Assembly (NCBI GenBank): GCA_034002745.1
Contig: JAVEZY010000008.1
Location: 33,976-97,975, forward strand
Source: JAITWN01 sp034002745
GTDB lineage: Bacteria; Pseudomonadota; Gammaproteobacteria; SZUA-140
Length of the DNA stretch: 64,000 bases
Direction of reading: 5' to 3'
Below, piece by piece: positions 27,083 through 34,435 of the stretch. The position numbers and the translations under genes are program-made. Position 1 is the first letter of the stretch, and each line of letters opens with the position of its first letter. The notes below the pieces were generated by a model that was given only the letters and a program-made list of their open reading frames with translations, was not told the origin of the DNA and searched no databases.

Positions 27083-28570
27083 CTAGTTCGAAGGCGCAAG
27101 CCCTTCGTCGTCGGCCAGTTCCCGATCCAGAGTGTCATACAATTTCTGCAGGGCCCGCTGCAGTTCTGCCTCCTGCGCCGTAAGACGGGCGACGACACTG
27201 CGATACTCCTCCAGGATCTGTTCCCGATGCTGCCGCTCGGCGGCGGCCGCAAGGCATTCGGGGTGCAGCGGAGATCCGAAGCGTTTCTCGAAGTATTCCT
27301 CGAGACTCTTTGTCATGGAAGAGATTTCTTCTTCGCCCGGCTCCGCGCCGGCGAGCAGGTGCGTGAGCCGTTCAAGGGCCAGGGGAAAGCGGTGGAAGCG
27401 CGCGACATACAGCTCGAGCAGCGGTTCGATGAAGTGTCCGGCCTGTTCGGGCGCGAGATCCCCGGTGCAGAACAGCGCGCGAGCACGTCCCGCGAGATCG
27501 TCGAGGGTGTCGGCCGGAGGCTCCGTTGCCGCCGGTTGGGGTAGCCCGGCGCCGCTACCGCCATTCGGTGCAGGGTCGCCAGGCCGCATGGTGGCGGGAG
27601 CTTCGGTGCCCGCGTCCGCGGTGGGCGCTGGTTCGGAGGTCATGCCGGCGCGATCCTGTCCGGCGTCCGATGGCGCCCTGGCATCGGAGGGCGGGGCGGG
27701 CGCCGGGCTCCTGTCGGCCAGTTCGCTCCACCAGCTGGTGAAGGCGAGCGGTGTCGCTGGCGCGGCGAACTGTTTGCTGAGCACCGCCGCGAGGGTGGTG
27801 AAGCAGCGGCTCGCCAGTGCGTCGGGATCATTCAGTAGCACCGGGCGCTGGCGGGTTATGGCGTTCTTCAGGGCTTTGTCATCAGTGATATAGCCGAGAT
27901 AGTGCACCTTGAGTCCGAGGTATTTCCGGACCGCCCCCTCGAAGCGCTTGTAGACTTCCATGCTGTTGGCGTAATTGAGCGCCATGTTGACCAGGATGTA
28001 GGCCGGGCGCTCGTGTGCCTGGCGTTTCAGTACCCGGAGCAGCGCGAAGGCGTCGGTGAGCGAGGTGGGTTCGGTGGAGATGACGAGGATGGTGTATTGC
28101 GCCGACTTGACGAAGGCCAGCACCGATTCGCCGATCCCTGCCGCGGTATCGATGAGCAGATAGTCGAAGCTCGACTCCAGTGTTCGCAGCGCGGTGATCA
28201 GTCGCGCACGGCTGGCCTCGTCGAGTACGGCCAGTTCGGCGATGCCCGAGGCGGCCGGTACGATCATGACGCCTTCCGGACCCTCGAGCAGGATTTCCTC
28301 GACGCTCCGCTCTCCGTTGAGCAGGTGCTCGACGGTGTAGCGCGGCGTCACGCCCATCACGATGTTGACGTTGGCGAGGCTGGTATCGGCATCGAAAACG
28401 CAGACGCGCTGACCCTGGCGGGCCAGCGCAACGGCCAGATTGCTGGTGACGTTCGTCTTGCCCACGCCGCCCTTGCCGCTGGTGATGGCGATCACCCGCC
28501 CCGACGGCCCGGTGGCGAGAGCGTGATCGCTTTCACGGTCGGATGTCGGCTTGATCGGGATGATGTTCAT
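27083..28570 (-). CDS. FlhG/MinD-like ParA-family ATPase with a C-terminal extension
   Basis: The first ~270 residues are a MinD/ParA ATPase with a deviant Walker A (SGKGGVGKT, residues 31-39), a switch I region (FDADTSLANVNIVMG), and Walker B (YLLIDTAAGIG). They resemble FlhG, which sets flagellar number and position. After an Ala/Pro-rich linker (about 285-350) there is a 140-residue helical C-terminus ending in coiled-coil-like HREQILEEYRSVVARLTAQEAELQ. Normal FlhG is about 280-300 residues, so this 495-residue form has an added domain. No flagellar genes flank it: it stands alone between sucD and an aldolase gene. It may be a second FlhG-type protein that positions another cell-surface or signalling structure; this is inference. 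Confidence 0.8.
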   Translation of the reverse strand: MNIIPIKPTSDRESDHALATGPSGRVIAITSGKGGVGKTNVTSNLAVALARQGQRVCVFDADTSLANVNIVMGVTPRYTVEHLLNGERSVEEILLEGPEGVMIVPAASGIAELAVLDEASRARLITALRTLESSFDYLLIDTAAGIGESVLAFVKSAQYTILVISTEPTSLTDAFALLRVLKRQAHERPAYILVNMALNYANSMEVYKRFEGAVRKYLGLKVHYLGYITDDKALKNAITRQRPVLLNDPDALASRCFTTLAAVLSKQFAAPATPLAFTSWWSELADRSPAPAPPSDARAPSDAGQDRAGMTSEPAPTADAGTEAPATMRPGDPAPNGGSGAGLPQPAATEPPADTLDDLAGRARALFCTGDLAPEQAGHFIEPLLELYVARFHRFPLALERLTHLLAGAEPGEEEISSMTKSLEEYFEKRFGSPLHPECLAAAAERQHREQILEEYRSVVARLTAQEAELQRALQKLYDTLDRELADDEGLAPSN

Positions 28571-28730
28571 CGCACTGGTTCTCGGTCTCGGGGGCTGCCG
28601 AACTCTCCGGTGACGTTATCGCGGTCCGTTGAAGAACGCGTTGCCCATGGCGCAGCGCGGCATTGGAAGCCGGCCGAGGCTGTTCTTTCGGGGAGATGAA
28701 ACTCCGCTCCCGTTCTTCATCCGCCATATC

Positions 28731-28755
28731 AAGTGCATGGCTTAATTATGCACTT
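28731..28755. repeat. Inverted repeat, candidate operator
   Basis: Two perfect 8-base arms, AAGTGCAT (28731-28738) and ATGCACTT (28748-28755), are separated by nine A/T-rich bases. The site is 42 bp past the aldolase stop and about 160 bp upstream of the FlhG-like start, both on the minus strand. There is no T-run, so it is a poor terminator. A dimeric repressor site for the FlhG-like gene is more likely. Confidence 0.45.
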
Positions 28756-28796
28756 AGCATACCACCGGGCAAGGGCAGGCGGCATGTCCGCCGGGG

Positions 28797-30770
28797 TCAG
28801 ATGACGCGGTCGTTGCCGCCGTCGATGGGGATCTGGGCGCCCGTGGTGCGGGCGAAGAGGGGGCCGCACAGTTCGGCTACCAGCTCGGCGACCTGACGGG
28901 ATTCCACTTCGACGCCAAGTACGTTGCGCGTCTTGTACTGCTCGACGGTCAGCCCATAGTGGGCTGCGCGTGCGGCCAGCACTTCCGGTGTCCAGATGCC
29001 GGTGTCGTACACCGCATCCGGGTGGACGGTGTTGACCCGGATGCGATCCTTTCCCCACTCCAGAGAAGCTACACGAATCAGCTGGTTGAGTGCGGCTTTT
29101 GATGCCGAGTATGCGGACGCGCCAGGGCCGGGAGCGGCCACGTTGCGGCTGCCGATGGCGACGAGTCGGCCGCCCTGTGGCGCCTGAGCCAGCAGGGGAT
29201 GGGCTTCGCGCATGAGCACCAGGTTGGCATCCAGATTCACCGCCATGACAGTCCGCCACTGTGCGGTGGACAGGCTGTCGATGCGCGCGCCAGGGGGGAA
29301 CATGCCGGCGTTCAGGATCAGCATGTCGAGCCCGCCGAAGCGGCGTACGCCAGCCTCGAGCGCGGCAATCAGCGCCTCTTCATCGGTGATGTCACAGGGC
29401 ACGCCGAACCAGGACGGATGCGCGAAGGCGTCCCGGATGGTTTCGTCGCGATCGAGACCGATCACCGCCGCGCCGCGATCGAGCAGAGCGCGGGCGCAGG
29501 CGCGACCGATCCCGGAGGCGGCGCCGGTCACCAGCGCGATCTCTCCGGCGAACGGCGCGGGCTTGCCACTCTTCTTCAGCTTCGCCTGTTCCAGATCCCA
29601 GTATTCGACGTCGAAAATATCCCGTGCCGGCAGGGCGCGGTAACCGCCGAGCGCTTCGGCGCGCAGCAGGACGTCCATGGTGTGGTCATAGATGTCGGCG
29701 ACGATGGCGGCATCGCGCGCACTGCGCCCCAGAGTGCACAGGCCCAGTTCGGGGTCCAGGATCACTCTCGGCGCTGGATCGAGCATGGTCTTGCGATCCC
29801 GTGCCGCAGGCTCGTGCTCCAGGAAATAGTCCTTGTAATCATCGAGATATTTGGCAATGTTGCGACCGAGCAGAGGAGTGCGCTTGGTGCGGATGACGTG
29901 GTCGGGGGTTGCCGGACCCCGCTGCGTGATGCGGTCGAGATCGTCCCGCTGCGCGAAGGCGAGGCTGCGCTCGTCCTGGTGACAGCAAAGCAGCAGCGGA
30001 AAACCGGCGGCGCGCGAAGCTTCCAGGCGCAGCGCGGCGATCTCGTGCCGCTGCGTCGAGGACGGCTGGCGGGCGTTTCCGAAGCGGACATCCCAGGCGC
30101 CGTGGCGCTGAAGATATTCCTCGGCGCGGGTGACGAGCATGATCATGCGCTCATAGGATTCGCGCGCGGTCGCGCCGAAGGAGAAAATGCCGTGGTTGAG
30201 CAGCACCATGCCGATAGTGTGCTCCCTGGCGTCAGCGGCGAAACGCTCAGCGCACAGCCGGGCGAGATCGAAGCCCGGCATGACATAGGGGACGATCACG
30301 CAATCCTCGCCGTAAATCTCGCGCGTGCGCGCTTCCCCTTCGGGATTGTTGGTCAGGGAGATGACCGCGTCGGAATGGGTATGATCGACGTACTTGTGGG
30401 GAATGATGGCATGAAGGATCGCTTCGACCGAGGGGGTGGGCGCGCCGGCATCGGTCATGTGGGTGCGCAGTTCGTTGACCATCTCGATGTCGCCGAGTGC
30501 CGGCAGACCGGCCAGCCGGCGCAGATGGTCCAGCCGCACCGCGGGAAATCCCGCTTCCTCGATCGTCTCCAGGTCCCAGCCGCTGCCCTTGACGCAGAGC
30601 AGATCCTCTTCCTCCCCGAGCAGGTTGCGGGCGCGGATCTTGACCGAAGTGTTGCCGCCGCCATGCAGAACCAGTGAGGTGTCACGACCGAGCAGGCGGG
30701 AAGTATAGACGCGCAGGCCGAGATCGCCCTGATATTGCGACGCTTCGGCGTCGTTCCAGAGACTCTTCAT
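28797..30770 (-). CDS. RhaD-type bifunctional class II aldolase / short-chain dehydrogenase
   Basis: The 657-residue protein joins an N-terminal class II aldolase (LHGGGNTSVKIRA; zinc-ligand histidines in VDHTHSDAVISLT and LLNHGIFSFGA) to a C-terminal SDR domain. The SDR part has a GAASGIGRACARALL cofactor loop, an ILNAGMF motif and the YxxxK pair in SAYSASKAALNQL. This is the architecture of the rhamnulose-1-phosphate aldolase/alcohol dehydrogenase fusion, which splits a deoxy-sugar phosphate to dihydroxyacetone phosphate and lactaldehyde and then oxidises or reduces the aldehyde. No rhamnose isomerase, kinase or transporter is nearby, so the natural substrate may be different. The ATG at 30770 has AAGGGG five bases upstream. 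The gene is monocistronic as far as seen. Confidence 0.87.
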   Translation of the reverse strand: MKSLWNDAEASQYQGDLGLRVYTSRLLGRDTSLVLHGGGNTSVKIRARNLLGEEEDLLCVKGSGWDLETIEEAGFPAVRLDHLRRLAGLPALGDIEMVNELRTHMTDAGAPTPSVEAILHAIIPHKYVDHTHSDAVISLTNNPEGEARTREIYGEDCVIVPYVMPGFDLARLCAERFAADAREHTIGMVLLNHGIFSFGATARESYERMIMLVTRAEEYLQRHGAWDVRFGNARQPSSTQRHEIAALRLEASRAAGFPLLLCCHQDERSLAFAQRDDLDRITQRGPATPDHVIRTKRTPLLGRNIAKYLDDYKDYFLEHEPAARDRKTMLDPAPRVILDPELGLCTLGRSARDAAIVADIYDHTMDVLLRAEALGGYRALPARDIFDVEYWDLEQAKLKKSGKPAPFAGEIALVTGAASGIGRACARALLDRGAAVIGLDRDETIRDAFAHPSWFGVPCDITDEEALIAALEAGVRRFGGLDMLILNAGMFPPGARIDSLSTAQWRTVMAVNLDANLVLMREAHPLLAQAPQGGRLVAIGSRNVAAPGPGASAYSASKAALNQLIRVASLEWGKDRIRVNTVHPDAVYDTGIWTPEVLAARAAHYGLTVEQYKTRNVLGVEVESRQVAELVAELCGPLFARTTGAQIPIDGGNDRVI

Positions 30771-30882
30771 ATCGCCCCTTTTTTCTTTTCGCTCGGATGG
30801 CGAGCGTCGGGAAACCGTCGGTCGTGGCACTGCGGCGGCGGGGAATTGAGTCCGGTCAGGGGCTTGGGAAAACCAGCCTGCG

Positions 30883-31201
30883 CCTTGTTTGTGCACAGTG
30901 TTCTTGGAGGCTGCACTGGCCGGGGCTTGTCCGCCGTCCGCTTTGGGTGGCATCGTGCATACTTTTCATATGCTTTGCAAGTGGCTGTTTTGTCGCCATC
31001 TTGTTTGTGAGCAAAAGATGACCAGAAAGTAAAATCTTGAAGCAGGAAAGCGGTCTTACGGGCTATTCAATAACTTTTCAACAGAGTTATCCACAGAAAC
31101 TGTGAATAGGATTTTTTCTCAGTGGTGGAAGAACTTGGAAAAGGCTGGCGAGTGACGGATTTCCGGCGCGGGCGGGCGGCTGCAACTCGGGGTCAGACCC
31201 C
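30883..31201. repeat. Direct repeat, copy 1
   Basis: This copy runs from a CCTTGTTTGTGCACAG segment to a GGGGTCAGACCCC palindrome. Its left third is diverged from copy 2. The part from about 31013 to 31129 is nearly identical, with two base differences by eye, and contains the inverted DnaA-like boxes followed by a T-run. The strong conservation of the non-coding right part suggests that it, not a protein, is the functional portion. Confidence 0.8.
31087..31109. promoter_or_regulatory. Inverted pair of DnaA-box-like 9-mers, copy 1
   Basis: TTATCCACA (31087-31095) matches the DnaA-box consensus exactly. Five bases later TGTGAATAG (31101-31109) is the opposite-strand box CTATTCACA, one base from consensus. 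A T-rich run follows. Binding by DnaA is inferred from motif match only. Confidence 0.6.
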
Positions 31202-31366
31202 TTGTCCTTGGCGAGAGAAGCCGGGACGGTTTGGGGTCAGACCCCAAGGGGCAGGCCACGATTTGGGTGGTTGGATTTTGACGTGACCCCTGGCGCCGGA
31301 TTGACTCTGCCCTTCCGGGGCGACGGGAAACCAGTCCAGTCGGAGCCTTCGAAAACCTGCCTACGC

Positions 31367-31685
31367 CCTTGTTTGTGCACAGTCTCCCGAAGGCTGCGCC
31401 CGCCAGGGCTTGTCCGCCATTCGTTTGGGGCGGCACCGTGCATACTTTTCATTTGTTTTGCAAGTGGCTGTTTTGTCGCCATCTTGTCTATGAACAAAAG
31501 ATGACCAGAAAGTAAAATCTTGAAGCAGGAAAGCGGTCTTGCGGGCTATTCAATAACTTTTCAACAGAGTTATCCACAGAAACTGTGAATAGGATTTTTT
31601 CTCAGCGGTGGAATGGCTGGAAAAAGCGGGATGAGTGACAGAATGCCGGCGCGGCGCGGAAGGGGGCGGTTCGGGGTCAGACCCC
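31367..31685. repeat. Direct repeat, copy 2
   Basis: This is the second copy of the ~320-bp element, ending at the same palindrome as copy 1 and lying 72 bp before the tRNA-Arg gene. The segment around 31496-31612 is nearly identical to copy 1, and the left portion shares shorter blocks such as GCATACTTTTCAT and GCAAGTGGCTGTTTTGTCGC. Confidence 0.8.
31570..31592. promoter_or_regulatory. Inverted pair of DnaA-box-like 9-mers, copy 2
   Basis: TTATCCACA (31570-31578), a GAAAC spacer and TGTGAATAG (31584-31592) repeat exactly the arrangement in copy 1, 483 bp away, including the following T-run. Confidence 0.6.
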
Positions 31686-31756
31686 ATTGGGTGCGCGGGC
31701 AGTGGTGTGGGGAGGATGGCTTTGGCGCCAGGATGGGGCAGACCCCGAGCGCTCAA

Positions 31757-31833
<77 letters not shown>

Positions 31834-31899
31834 ATGCGGCGCATGATTATAGCAATGGTGCGCGGCATCCGCATCCTGCCGCCCCGGCTCAAATCCGGT

Positions 31900-32127
31900 T
31901 CAGTGGTGATCGTCCGACTCCGCATCCACCCAGTCGAAGTCAGCGATGTTGCGCTTCAGGCGTTGCCGCTCCTGGTGATGCTCGATGGATTTTCGGATGT
32001 TGCCGGTGCGCAGCGGCGCGTTGCGGCGGCCGCGGGCGTTTATCAGATCCTCGAGTTGGTGCTCATCAAGCAGTTCCCGATCTTCGGGTTTGATGCAAAC
32101 GTATTGATGCAAGTGCTTGTCAGCCAT
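31900..32127 (-). CDS. Conserved-looking 75-residue hypothetical protein
   Basis: A short, charged, soluble protein rich in His, Asp, Glu and Arg begins MADKHLHQYVCIKPEDRELL and ends WVDAESDDHH. GGAGAGAG lies six bases before the ATG, which supports translation. It has no signal peptide, membrane segment or motif I recognise. It sits alone, 66 bp from the tRNA-Arg gene on the same strand and divergent from yqhA. It may be a nucleic-acid-associated small protein given its basic middle (GRRNAPLRTGNIRK), but this is a guess. Confidence 0.55.
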   Translation of the reverse strand: MADKHLHQYVCIKPEDRELLDEHQLEDLINARGRRNAPLRTGNIRKSIEHHQERQRLKRNIADFDWVDAESDDHH

Positions 32128-32313
32128 TGTCTCTCTCCGTTGTCTATCCAGGGCGCGTGGCGTCCCTCGGAGCCTATCGGCAGGAGCGCGAAACTCAGGC
32201 AGGCCCGTGATCGGAAAACGTGAACTGCGTCACGCGCGCCGGGACGGCGCTGTGCTAACGGGCGCGCGATGGAGGATTTCGGGGATTCTTGCGGTGCGGA
32301 TGACGTATTCAAA

Positions 32314-32343
32314 TTGCGTACGTTCTGCCTTATCTGCGACAAT
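32314..32343 (+). promoter_or_regulatory. Candidate sigma-70 promoter for the YqhA gene
   Basis: TTGCGT (32314-32319) and GACAAT (32338-32343) are separated by 18 bases, giving a leader of about 55 bases before the ATG at 32405. Confidence 0.45.
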
Positions 32344-32404
32344 GCGCGCCATCCGATTCGCCTGAAAACGGATCCGGCACGAAAACTATGGAGCCCCCCA
32401 ACGC

Positions 32405-32935
32405 ATGAGCGCGTTCGAACGAATGCTGGAGCGTCTGCTGTTCGGAAGCCGCTGGCTGCTGGCGCCTTTCTACGTCGGACTCGTCCTGGCCATCGGGCTG
32501 CTGCTGATCAAGTTCGTACGCGAACTGTTCGCCCTCATTCCGCTGGCGCTGCATGGAGGCACGGGACAGACCATCGTCGGCATCCTTTCGCTGGTGGACC
32601 TCGCGCTGGTTGCCAATCTGCTGCTGATCATCATCTTCGCCGGCTACGAGAACTTCGTTTCCAAGATCCATACCGGGGACAGCGAGGACCGGCCCGAGTG
32701 GATGGGACATGTCGACTTCTCCGACCTCAAGATCAAGCTGATCGGCTCCATCGTCGCCATCTCCGGCATCGAACTGCTCAAGGCGTTCGTCAACATGCAG
32801 AACATGGACGAGTCCCAGCTCAAGTGGAAGGTCATCATCCACATGACTTTCGTCGTGTCCGGACTGCTGTTCGCCATCATGGACTGGCTGGGCTCGCGCA
32901 AGAAGGCGAAACGCGCCGAAGCGGTGATTGAATGA
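32405..32935 (+). CDS. YqhA/UPF0114 family inner-membrane protein
   Basis: The 176-residue protein has three or four membrane segments (WLLAPFYVGLVLAIGLLLIKF, IVGILSLVDLALVANLLLIIIFAGY, IKLIGSIVAISGIELLKAF, VIIHMTFVVSGLLFAIMDWL). It also has the family-specific ENFVSKIHTG and MGHVDFSDLKIKLIGSIVAI stretches. The family is widespread in proteobacteria with no established function. Length and motifs match E. coli YqhA closely. The Shine-Dalgarno (GGAG) is 12 bases upstream and weak. It is followed, after about 100 G+C-rich bases, by a DUF3108 gene on the same strand, but no functional tie is evident. Confidence 0.9.
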   Translation: MSAFERMLERLLFGSRWLLAPFYVGLVLAIGLLLIKFVRELFALIPLALHGGTGQTIVGILSLVDLALVANLLLIIIFAGYENFVSKIHTGDSEDRPEWMGHVDFSDLKIKLIGSIVAISGIELLKAFVNMQNMDESQLKWKVIIHMTFVVSGLLFAIMDWLGSRKKAKRAEAVIE

Positions 32936-33038
32936 CGATCGCGGTTGCCGGGCGGGCGCCGGGCATTCCGGCGACCGCTGCCCGTCGCGGTGACGCGCGG
33001 GCGTCCGCGGACGCGGGCCGGATGGCTATACTGAATCG

Positions 33039-33953
33039 ATGAACCCGGCGCGCCGCTTCCTCACCTTCGCCTGTCTGTCGTTCTTCGCCGTTCTTCCGGG
33101 TCTGGCCGTCGCGGAGACGCCCCCTCTTCCTTCGCCGGTTCCCGTCGATGGAGCGATCGAACTCCCGGGTGCAGCCAGAGAAACGCCGCATTTCCAGTCC
33201 TTCCGCGCCGACTACAAGGTCACGCGCAGTGTCCTCGACAGCGACTTCACGCTTGCCAGCGCCGATCTGCGTCTGGAGCTCGGCTCAGAGGGTGGTTACC
33301 GCTACAGTTCCAATCTGCGGCCGGCAAAGCTCATCGCGCTGTTTTATGGTGATGAGCTCGCCGAATATTCCCGTGGTCACCTGGAAGACGAGGGGGTCAG
33401 GCCGGACCTCTACGAAATGCGCCTGTCGGGACGCAAGGCGCGCGAAGGCAGCATCGTCTTCGATCGCGAGGCCGGGGTGGTGGTCCAGCGCTTCAAGGGC
33501 CGGGAAGTCCGCCAGGGAGTGCCGCCCGAAGCCCACGACCGGCTGTCGCTGCAACTGGAAATGGCGCGTGACCTCGCCGCCGGACGCCGGGCAATGCAGT
33601 ACCTGATGGTCGACCGAAATCGCCTGCGGGTATATCGCTTCGAGGTGAAGGGGGAAGAGCGGATCGAGACGCCGCTCGGCAGCTACGAGACGCTACGGGT
33701 GGAGCTCGCAGGACGTCTGCGCCTGGAGGATGCTGCAGGCCTGGATGTCGATACTGTGCACACGGAGACCGATCTCAGCGGGGAAGATCAGACTACCTTC
33801 TGGTTCGCACCGATGCTGGGACATCTGCCGGTGCGCATCCGCCATGAGGACGAGGATCTCGGCACTTTCACCATGAGCATCGAGCGGCTGGAAATGCCGC
33901 TCGCCCTGCGCGCCCAGGCTCAGGGCGTGACAGTGGGCGCCGCCTCGCCGTAG
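33039..33953 (+). CDS. DUF3108 periplasmic protein
   Basis: The 304-residue protein has a signal peptide (RRFLTFACLSFFAVLPGLAVAE). A beta-rich domain with FRADYKVTRSVLDSDF, YRYSSNLRP, TPLGSYETLRVEL and TTFWFAPMLGHLPVRI follows, which is the DUF3108 pattern. The family is predicted periplasmic and has a lipocalin- or LolA-like sheet; its role is unknown. The -10-like TATACT at 33027-33032 lies only seven bases before the ATG, so the message may be almost leaderless. The 3' end overlaps the convergent thioredoxin-like gene by 34 bp. Confidence 0.85.
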   Translation: MNPARRFLTFACLSFFAVLPGLAVAETPPLPSPVPVDGAIELPGAARETPHFQSFRADYKVTRSVLDSDFTLASADLRLELGSEGGYRYSSNLRPAKLIALFYGDELAEYSRGHLEDEGVRPDLYEMRLSGRKAREGSIVFDREAGVVVQRFKGREVRQGVPPEAHDRLSLQLEMARDLAAGRRAMQYLMVDRNRLRVYRFEVKGEERIETPLGSYETLRVELAGRLRLEDAAGLDVDTVHTETDLSGEDQTTFWFAPMLGHLPVRIRHEDEDLGTFTMSIERLEMPLALRAQAQGVTVGAASP

Positions 33954-34435
33954 GCGCCGACGATCCACTCCCGCACGGCTTCCTCGTCGAGGCTGCCGCT
34001 TATCCCGATGCGCTCGCCCCGGTCATCGTAGAAGTAGGTCCGGGGCAGTTCTCCAAGCCATTCGGCATCGACTTCATAGCGCAGGCGTTCCGCATAGGCA
34101 TCGGCGAACAGCCAGCTTTCGCCTTCGACCCCCAGTTCGGCAAGCGCGGGCGCGATCTCTCCGCGTCGCGCCGGCGGATCGGTGGCGACCATCACCAGGC
34201 GCAGCTGCGGATGGTCCTGCTGCAGGCGGCCGAGCATGGCAAGGTCATGGCGACAGTAGGTGCAATCGAGGGACCATAAGGCCAGCATGAACGGCATGCC
34301 GACGTGCGCGGCAACGATCGCCTGCTGACTGCCGCGGACAAAGGGCTGGGGTTCCAGGTCCGTTCCGGCCGCGGATACGGCGCCGGCTGGCGCGAGCGCG
34401 CAGGCGAGGAGGGCGGCGCGGATGAGGGGCATCAT
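33920..34435 (-). CDS. TlpA-like periplasmic thioredoxin-fold protein
   Basis: The 171-residue product begins with a signal peptide (ALLACALAPAGAVSA) and has a redoxin fold with a CxxC pair at C58/C61 (WSLDCTYCRHDL) and a likely cis-proline in ELPRTYFYDD. TlpA/ResA-type proteins reduce specific cysteines in the periplasm, for example during haem or copper-centre assembly. The ATG overlaps the stop of the upstream BNR gene as ATGA, so the two are coupled. The upstream protein carries a CxCC motif, which is a plausible reduction target; this is inference. It is the last gene of the TonB-receptor operon. Confidence 0.85.
   Translation of the reverse strand: MMPLIRAALLACALAPAGAVSAAGTDLEPQPFVRGSQQAIVAAHVGMPFMLALWSLDCTYCRHDLAMLGRLQQDHPQLRLVMVATDPPARRGEIAPALAELGVEGESWLFADAYAERLRYEVDAEWLGELPRTYFYDDRGERIGISGSLDEEAVREWIVGAYGEAAPTVTP

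Larger units (their letters stand above)
31189..31746. repeat. Short palindromic repeats GGGGTCAGACCCC
   Basis: Exact copies lie at 31189-31201, 31233-31245 and 31673-31685, and a variant GGGGCAGACCCC at 31735-31746. The second copy extends to a 17-base near-palindrome with TT/AA ends (31231-31247). They resemble dispersed REP-like palindromes of proteobacteria. Two of them terminate the two large direct repeats at equivalent positions. No transposase gene is present in the window. Confidence 0.7.
30771..31756. other. Gene-poor repeat island upstream of tRNA-Arg
   Basis: This stretch of nearly 1 kb carries no gene I can support. It contains the aldolase promoter region at the left end. Two direct copies of an element of about 320 bp follow, offset by about 484 bp, then several GGGGTCAGACCCC palindromes and a related GGGGCAGACCCC at 31735-31746. 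Open frames here on both strands are short, differ between the copies, and lack ribosome binding sites. Confidence 0.7.

Noticed and set aside
31087..31592. DnaA boxes considered as the chromosomal origin
   Set aside because: Only two inverted pairs, no A/T-rich unwinding region, and none of the usual neighbours (dnaA, dnaN, rpmH, gidA) are present.
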